DNA from: Cristatella mucedo
Lineage: Eukaryota > Bryozoa > Phylactolaemata > Cristatellidae
Assembly: GCA_009760855.2 (NCBI GenBank)
Contig: WPIO01000104.1
Span: 12,501-65,000, forward strand
Length of the DNA: 52,500 nucleotides
Direction: 5' to 3'
Made by a program: the position numbers and the translations under genes. Positions 45,401 through 52,500 of the stretch are shown here, in pieces (position 1 is the stretch's first letter; every line of letters starts with the position of its first letter). The notes beneath the pieces were generated by a model that worked only from the letters and a program-made list of their open reading frames with translations, made no database searches and was not told where the DNA came from.

Positions 45401-45930
45401 CATGAATAATTAGCGTCGCAGAAGAATATGTAATGATAAATCCACAAAGGTGATACACTTTTGGACGCGTCGCTAGGTACCGTAATTGCGCCAATTTCGT
45501 AACCAGCATAGTCTCAGGTCAAAGCCGCTAAACCCGGGACCGAAGACTTTGCTGAAAGGATTGCAGCAATGGCTGCTCTCGTGTCTTCCTCTCTTTTCTT
45601 CACCACTATGACCTCTATGACCTCTATGACCTCATCGGACCGTCCGGGGTGCACACACTGCCTTTTGGTCACTTCGCATTGTGTGACTTACAGCTGCCTC
45701 ATCTGGGTGCTTTGCTGCAAAAAAGACCTTTCACTAGACGACCAATTATAGCTCCATGGTGAAGTATGCCCGCTTTCAGCAGCGTACCATGCACCGGGTT
45801 GATCCGTTAGCCAGCCATGTGCCGCAGGCGTCGAGCGACGGATCTCGAGTGACGGAGTGCTAGCGACTGCTGCTGCTCACCACCGGAGCGACTACGTCTC
45901 TCGCCGACGACTGCGTCTTCGCTCGAGCCG
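45401..45930. other. Unassigned sequence before direct repeat copy 2
   Basis: It includes three short repeats of ctatgacct near 45605-45632 and a family-A-like phrase (gacctttcactagacgacca near 45726) too short to call. No gene seen. Confidence 0.4.
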
Positions 45931-47039
45931 CCATATCGCCCGTTTGCTCAAATAAATAACGACGGCGGTACCATTCTTTCGGCTGCCCATCGGCACTGCG
46001 TCCTGGTTAAAGTAATCGGCCGACTCGCTAGCTCGTGTCTTCTGTCAGTGTAGTCGCTTTCGGCTTTAGGTTATCCTCGGACCAAAATAGGTTTCGCTGT
46101 TGGATTAACTTGATCTCTCGCTGCTACTCAACTGTTGGGTCTTGACTAGCGGATCTGCACGCCGTTAGAGTCGCTCTCCGCCTCCGCTGCTCGACGCGCC
46201 CGGGCTTTCACCTGACCGAAACAAAAAGCCCGCTATGCTGGCAACAAGTGAGAGCTGCTTCTTTGCAGACTTGAGGGGGAGGGCACCTGTTCCCTTCGCC
46301 TTCCCCTCTAGTGCTGCCACTGTGTCCGCATGCAGTCTTGGCATTGCATCTGAATATGTGGCCACCGAATGCTGCAGCTCACACTAGCTCTTCGCCTAAT
46401 TGCCGCTAGCGTAGCAGCTATGGCTCGGCGTCCTTAAGAGCCGCTAATTTCCTGCTAATCTTTATAATCAGCAGTCACTGCTTTTAAAACTATCCTTCTT
46501 GTATGTCTGTCTGTCCGTTTATCTCTGTCTGTCTGTCTGTCTCCCTTCCTCCATCTCCCTCTCTCTCGCTCTGCATGCATCTCTCGTTTCGGCCGGCGGT
46601 CACGCGCACTATTATTATTGTTATTATCATTAGTCGCTCACCACCTAAGTCGCTCGCCAACCAAGCTGTAATATTCAGGAAGTTCAATGCACTCTCGCGA
46701 GCTCGGTGCTCACAACTTAAATGCACTAGTTTAGGCATGCAGAGATCAGGCACGTAAGTAAGTCAACATTGTGCTAATAATGATCGCGGCCGTTAATAAT
46801 GGCCGCTAATTGAAATAAAATGAAATGCAAACACTGAAAAGAAACATGTGCAAGTAATGAAATGCACCCGGATGACGAGCTTTGAGCGGGGGGGGGGACG
46901 GAAGCCACTGCCATCGAAGTGTAACTTACGGAATGCCCGTGTAAAGCGAACTTAATAGCAGTGCGACGCTCATTAATCACGTAAATCGACTTCCGTAATT
47001 CCTCTGACCAAAACTGAGTGTGGCTCTAGAGTCAGACCA

Positions 47040-47041
<2 letters not shown>

Positions 47042-47109
<68 letters not shown>

Positions 47110-47338
47110 CTCGGTGTCTCTGTCTGTCTGTCTGTCTCTATCTCTCTCCGTGTCTCTGTCTCTCTCTATCTCTCTCTCTTTCTCACTCCCTCTCTCTCAC
47201 TCGCTCACTCTCTCTGTATCTCTTTCTCTTTCTCTGTATCTCTCTCAATCTCACTCTCTCTCTCTCTATATATATATACATATATATATATATATCACTC
47301 TCTATTTACCCCACTCTCTCACTCACATACTCTCACTT

Positions 47339-47369
<31 letters not shown>

Positions 47370-47818
47370 CTCTCTACCTCTTCCTGTCTCGTTGTCTCTG
47401 TCTGCCTCTGTTACTATTTTACCTCAGTCTCTCTGTCTCTCTCTGTCTCTATTTTAATCTCACCATTTCTTTCTGTTTCTATCTCTCAATCTTTCCCCTA
47501 TCTCTCACTCACCCCTTATCATTCTCTACCACTCTCACCCACTTACTCTCACTCACTAAAATAACTATCCCTGTCTCTCTGTATCTGTCCCTATCCATCT
47601 CTGTCGCTCTCTCGTTGTCTTTGTACGTCCCCATCTCTCATTCTCATTCTCCCTCCCTTGCTCTACTCTCTCTCTCTCTCGCTCTCACTCACTTTGTCTT
47701 ACTCTGTCTTACTTCGTCTCTCTCCCTCTCCCTCTCTCTCTCTCTCTCCCTCTTTCTCACTCGCTCACTCTCTCTCTCTGTCTCACTCGCTCACTCTCTC
47801 TCTATCTCTCTCTCTCTC
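47042..47818. repeat. (CT)n array in direct repeat copy 2
   Basis: Starts with 29 pure CT units, becomes CT-rich imperfect sequence, and contains a TATA stretch at 47268-47296. Confidence 0.95.
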
Positions 47819-47828
47819 CATGGCTCTA

Positions 47829-47899
47829 GCGCCGTATCGTATCGCCGGGTGGATCGATGGCAGGCTGCCATCGATCCACCCAGCGATACGATACGGCGC
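47829..47899. repeat. 71-bp near-perfect palindrome
   Basis: Two 35-base arms (47829-47863 and 47865-47899) around a single G, with one arm mismatch. The left arm begins gcgccgtatcgtatcgcc and the right arm ends agcgatacgatacggcgc. It can extrude as a long hairpin or cruciform. Confidence 0.95.
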
Positions 47900-47964
47900 A
47901 TAAAATTCGGGGCGATAGCGAGTAGCGAGTAGTTCCGTTGGTTGAGCACGTGCAATCTAGTACC

Positions 47965-48760
47965 CTCTAGGCCAACATCTGACTACAAGAAAATCTCATT
48001 CAGTATACAGTGCCTCCTCCTCATCTTAAGTCCCATTTGAATCGCGAAACCTCGAGTCTTTTGACATTGATGCTGTCCACACGAGAATATATTCTTTGCC
48101 CGCTCTGCTCAATCATTTTTCCGACCTGCCGCCATTGATACATAGCTACAACACGACACCAGCTGCCATGCTCGACGAGTTTGCAATTCTGGCTAGGCAC
48201 ACGGTGCACCGTCGCCTAGATGGCCTATGGTTGAACCCAGACATTAAACTAGCTTGGTCTACTAAGCACAAGCATGAAAAAAGATGCACAAGATTAGGAC
48301 TGACTGTGTATCAACAGGCTTGCGAAGGCTACTGTAGATCGTACCAATCGATCCTAGCAAAGGCCGAATCTAACTTCTATAAAAACCTTGCTGAATCACA
48401 GATGGGCAATATAAAGATGGTGATGTCTACGATCAACAATCTCTTTAAAATGCAGACTTCATTTGAGTATCTTTGCTTATTTTGCCCGATCTCTCAGCAG
48501 CTTTTGATACTATCGATGACCAAGTGAGCGAGTGCTTCTCGAGCGCCTCTTATCTAGCCTGGGCATTACAGGTACTGCACAGAAACCGTTCAGCGGTACC
48601 TGAGAGTATTAGAGAGAACAGACAATGATCATCCGAGGATCCACTAAAGTATGGGGTACCTCAGGGCTCTTTGCCTGATCTTTTTATTTTCACGGATTAA
48701 ACTCTCCACCTTGCCGAAGTCAGTTCGAGGAACAACTTACAATTTCATGTAAATTGTGAT
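47965..48760 (+). mobile_element. LINE family A copy A14, degenerate
   Basis: Plus strand. It matches the endonuclease C-terminal and linker region (atttgaatcgcgaaacctcgagtc, then a segment similar to the linker of A1 and A7) into RT motifs A and B (about 48480-48690). It has neither a clean tail nor the C-terminus. Old copy inside the extra block of direct repeat 2. Confidence 0.78.
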
Positions 48761-49091
48761 TATTACTGTTTCATGTTGATTCATGTGGATGTGTGATTGT
48801 CCGGAACAGCTTAGGCTTTCATCAGCTAATGTGATCTACCATCTGAGAAATCGAGGGTAGGGTCGAGGCTGAGTCCGAACCGTTGCAGTAGCAGTTGCGC
48901 ACAGCTGTGAAGGCGATATGCTACGGTGGGCCTTCGTGGTCGAGCTAGCCATTCTGCTTTATGTCCTGTGATATACGAGAGCGGCGGTATTTCACTAAGA
49001 AAAATAGCCACATTAGTGAACTTCTTAGATTTGGAGGCTGTATGTAGATATGTACAAAGAACTAGCAGGCGAGAGAGAAACGGAACGAGGC

Positions 49092-49131
<40 letters not shown>

Positions 49132-49794
49132 AAGAGAGAGGGGGAGAGAGGGAAAGGGGTAAAGAAGAGAGAGGGGCAGAAGAGACAGAGAGGGAGTGAG
49201 AAAGGAGATACAGAGAGAGGAGAGGGTGAAGGGCATGCAATAAGCGAGCAGACGGAGGGCTTGGAGGTACTGACGTAATAGAGCGGTTCGCGGAATGGTG
49301 GCCGACGGAGAGAATGCAGACAGCCTTGAGCCTGGGATTCGACATGGTGCTCAGATTATACTCCCCTTCCGGCCCCTCAGTTTGGTCAATCGCCAGCCGC
49401 CACATCAGCACCGTCGTGCAGGCGGGCAATAAGTCTAGGTGCTGGAGCTATGGCCACTGGTGATCAGTCAGGAGGCTGCCATGCGATGAGCGCAAGCTGC
49501 AGCAGATTTAGCCTCTCCTTTTAAGGTGCAAGGGATATGCGAATTGATTGGCTGACGCCACTAGTCACGTGACTGAACTCTCTCTGACCTCAGGATACTG
49601 CTATTACCATAGGAGTACTCAGGTGAGCCAGGCAGTGAAGGCAACCGTCGCAGATCGTTGAGGTCGGCCTGCACAAACCCTAAGATTATTATCGATCCTT
49701 TCGACAGCCGATCAGGTATGTGTCTTCTTTAGTGGGCACTGCAGGGCATCTGTGCACAGCCGTCGGATTTATTATTCCGAGCATGGTGCTCTGT
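48761..49794. other. Unassigned block with (GA)n
   Basis: GA-rich array at 49091-49235 in otherwise unassigned DNA. No gene recognised. It is absent from direct repeat copy 1. Confidence 0.5.
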
Positions 49795-50198
49795 CTCTCT
49801 TCCTCTCTGTCCCTCTGTGTCTGTCCCTCTGTATCTCTGTCTCTCGGTCTCTCTGTCTCTCCGTCTCTCTGTTTCTCTGTCTCTCTGTTTCTCCGTCTAT
49901 CTGTCTATCTGTCTATCTGTCTCTCTGTCCCTCTGTATAACTGTCCCTCTGTATCTCTTTCTCTTTGTCTCTCTCTCCGTTTCCCTGTCTCTCTGTCTCA
50001 CTGTCTCCTTGTCTCTCTGTCTCTCTGTTCCTCTGTATCTCGGTCTCTCTGTCTCTCTGTCTTACTGCCCCTCTGTGTCTCTTTCTCTTTGTCTCTCTGT
50101 CTCTCTGTTTCTCTGTCTCTCCGTCTCTCTGTTTCTCTGTCTCTCCGTCTATCTGTCTCTCTGTCTATCTGTCTATCGGTCTCTCTGTCTTTCTCTAG
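49795..50198. repeat. CTGTCTCT-rich array
   Basis: CT-rich with a frequent tctctgtc motif. It ends where homology to 36072 onward resumes (gcgattctc against gcgatactc). Confidence 0.95.
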
Positions 50199-50261
50199 CG
50201 ATTCTCGGAAGGAAAGGAGCGATCGACGTGGATGCTGACAAGGATGCGAGTGCAGCCAGAC

Positions 50262-50275
50262 GGCGGGGGGGGGGG
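50262..50275. repeat. Poly-G tract
   Basis: G run broken by one C in direct repeat copy 2. Copy 1 has only gacggggagagggg at the matching place. Confidence 0.85.
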
Positions 50276-51217
50276 CGGGGAGAGTCTTTCGACGAACCAT
50301 TATACGAGCCATCACCAATACCAGAGGTATTAATATACCATATACCAATACCAGAGCCTGTGATGCATGGCATCTGAATTGAATCCTTTAGAACAAGGGT
50401 GAGCGAGCGGCAACGAGCGGCATGAAGCACCGCAAGCTTGCGCTTCGCTCGCTCATATGCGTCTGAGCGAGAGGGGAGACAGAGAAAGCGAGCGAGAGAG
50501 CGTCCAATGCTAGGCTGGAGCCATGGTCTGAGGGTACGCGGCGGCAGCGGCGTAGGGGCGAGAAGGGCCTCAGTGTTCCAGCAAGGGCCCGTTGGGCATG
50601 CCCGCCGTCCACGGGGGAACCGTGGGTCCAACCGGACCCAAAGCGGCCAGGCCGGCACCGTCCGCCGGCCCACGAGACCAGGCCCACGGGCCGACGGAAA
50701 AGCCGGTCAGTGCGGACCGGACCCACAGGCGGCAGGGGGGTCCGAAGGGCGATTGCTGCCGCAGCTGCTGCTTCTTGCGACCTTTAATCCGAATGGGTCG
50801 ATATGTCTTCCACGCGGTTAAGGGTTGATTTACGGGAGATCAGTGGGCAAAACCGTTTTTATAAGCTCGCTGTTATCTCGTGACAATTGAAGGCGCGTCA
50901 TCCAAAGCCCATTTGAGCCGTATCGACTGAGTTAACTCTGTGCCAGCCTTAGACGTCACGATGCCCGCAGTGTGAGCATCGCTTTGCTATCGCTGAGACA
51001 TCGTAGAAGCTCAAGGCTCCAGCAGTTCCAAATGCAAGTTTCGCAGCTTCCCTACGCCCTCGTCTAAAGCGCTGACTGAGCGGCTTGTGAGTAGCGGCCC
51101 CTGCACAGAGTGGTATGATTATTACGAGCATTTATGTATTATGAAGAGCGCATTATTACATTATTATTATTACATTATTACATAATTATTGCATATTACT
51201 GCAGAGTAGTGTAATTT

Positions 51218-51275
51218 GCTTGTAACTCCACAAAGCCACAAATACTATGTGGGTGTTAGGCGGGGAAGTTTCTGC
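51218..51275 (-). mobile_element. LINE family B 3' tip, copy 2 counterpart
   Basis: cttgtaactccacaaagcca then gtgggtgttaggcggggaag. It matches 37565-37628 in copy 1. Confidence 0.7.
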
Positions 51276-52428
51276 GGAGCAGATCTACTGTACGTTATCC
51301 TAGAGGCATAAATGTTATAGAAATTTCTCGCGTGTTGCCGTTGAGTAATGATGCACTTCCATGCAGGTCGGATTGTGCACGATTCCGCTCGGTGGCGAGC
51401 GCTCCGAGGACGATCGCGATCGCTCCTTTCGTGCCGCTCAGCGCTCCTTCGCGGTGGTGCCCGATCCTGCCTGATCCTGCCCGATCCTATCCGGTGATGC
51501 ACGGTGCTGCCCGGTCCTGCCGTCGAGGCGTTAATCTGAAGGCTGATCGCTCAGAACGGCTGAGGGCTGTAGTTGCCCTTTGGCGGCAGCCGAGAGGGGG
51601 TTGGGAGAGAGGGAGAGACTGGGACGGGGAGAAAGTGGTACGCGAAGTTAGCGGACAATGATATGGAAAGTTAAAAAAAAATTGGTCACCATTTCAAAGC
51701 TTTCGGAAGTTTGCCTAAATGTAGAAAACCAAGTAATAAATGCTATCTCTAGTTTTTGTTAGGGACAAATGGCTGGAACGTGGTAAGTAAAATGATTTTG
51801 TAATACCTATTTGCACCGGTTGTAGTGCATCGAGCTCGGCCTCGTGAGTTTTTTCTTGATTAAACGTCCGCCGGAGGGCATTTTTCGGCGAACTTTGTCA
51901 GTCAAAGCTACTGAGCCCTAAGTGGATATCAGATCATCACTTAAAACTGCAATCAGCGTTAGTTTTTAAGAAAATTGACATGCCCCATCGAGTTCACCCG
52001 TCCGGCTGGTAGTTAAAACAATCGAGAGGCCTTAGCCCGCGGACACCGAGCAGAGCCACACATCTGAGCTCAAACCCAACGTGCGGCAAGTGGCTCTCCA
52101 AGGCAACAACTCCTTATTTCGTCACCAAAAGATGTGAAGCTGCAGTCGAAAATACCTGCCGATGAGGCCAACGCACGTTCAAAAGGGGCGGGGCTCTTAT
52201 AAGCAAAACATGCTTGGCTGCTGCTTAAACGAAAGCCTGCCTGTGCTCTCTGCCGCTTCCCAATTAACTCGTTAACCCAAGGAGAATGTCTACGCGACCC
52301 AGCCGCGTGAAATTTACAGTGTGTGCTACAGACTCGATGTGATCAGACGTGATGTAGCGATGAGCATTAAACACACATCACCGGCAAATGCTCTCGCCGT
52401 TCCTTCAATTCTATACGAATAAAGGCCA

Positions 52429-52500
52429 GGGAGAGAGAAGGAGAGCAAAAACTAATGAAAGAGAGTGAGAAAGAGAGAGAGAGAGAGTAAAAGAAAGAGA
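52429..52500. repeat. GA-rich array at the window edge
   Basis: GA-rich with AA interruptions. It corresponds to 38921-39018 in copy 1 and is cut by the window end. Confidence 0.85.

Larger units (their letters stand above)
45931..52500 (+). repeat. Long direct repeat, copy 2 (at least 6.5 kb, runs off the window)
   Basis: Same orientation and order as 34391-39030. It is longer mainly because of an extra block of about 2.4 kb (47820-50198) within or beside the CT array. It lacks the LINE B insertion of copy 1. It still shows homology at the window end, so its right boundary is not seen. Confidence 0.88.

Noticed and set aside
47020-47932. 276-residue Ser/Leu-rich frame resembling a membrane protein
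   Set aside because: CT array translation. The hydrophobic pattern comes from alternating Leu and Ser codons.

Overview
This is a gene-poor, repeat-dominated eukaryotic window, most likely from an invertebrate animal. Support for that is a SMYD-family methyltransferase locus split by a canonical intron acceptor, two non-LTR retrotransposon (LINE) families with endonuclease and FYADD reverse-transcriptase domains, tRNA-derived SINEs, and many long microsatellites. There are no bacterial operons, ribosome binding sites or CRISPR arrays. I cannot name the species from sequence alone.

Layout. Positions 1-570 are a (CT)n array. From 803 to 5480 lies a minus-strand LINE of family A, split by a younger plus-strand family A copy (3126-4590) with a 5-bp target-site duplication. 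From 5.8 to 17.1 kb there are fragments of family A (3' tail of ATT repeats) and of family B (3' tail of TACAT repeats, best copy 8332-10850), separated by AT and CA arrays. From 17.1 to 26.2 kb I see mostly unassigned sequence with GA, CT and CAG arrays, a 14-bp minisatellite and a hairpin. From 26.2 to 34.3 kb lie tRNA-derived SINEs and a large inverted repeat (27740-29970 against 31410-33725, spacer about 1.4 kb). Its core is almost identical between arms while its edges are about 10% diverged. From 34.4 to 52.5 kb two long direct repeats (34391-39030 and 45931 to the window end) flank the only recognisable host gene.

The host gene (39184-44199, plus strand) encodes MYND-type and post-SET/TPR parts of a SMYD lysine methyltransferase. 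In this window it lacks the catalytic SET core, carries two frameshifts and has a LINE in its intron, so it is either a pseudogene or a badly assembled gene.

How the parts relate. SINE family 1 shares its 3' end with LINE family A, which suggests it is copied by that LINE's machinery. SINE family 2 is inserted in a family B element with a target-site duplication. Microsatellites mark many element ends and also lie at matching places in the two direct repeats. No complete, clearly functional protein gene was found.
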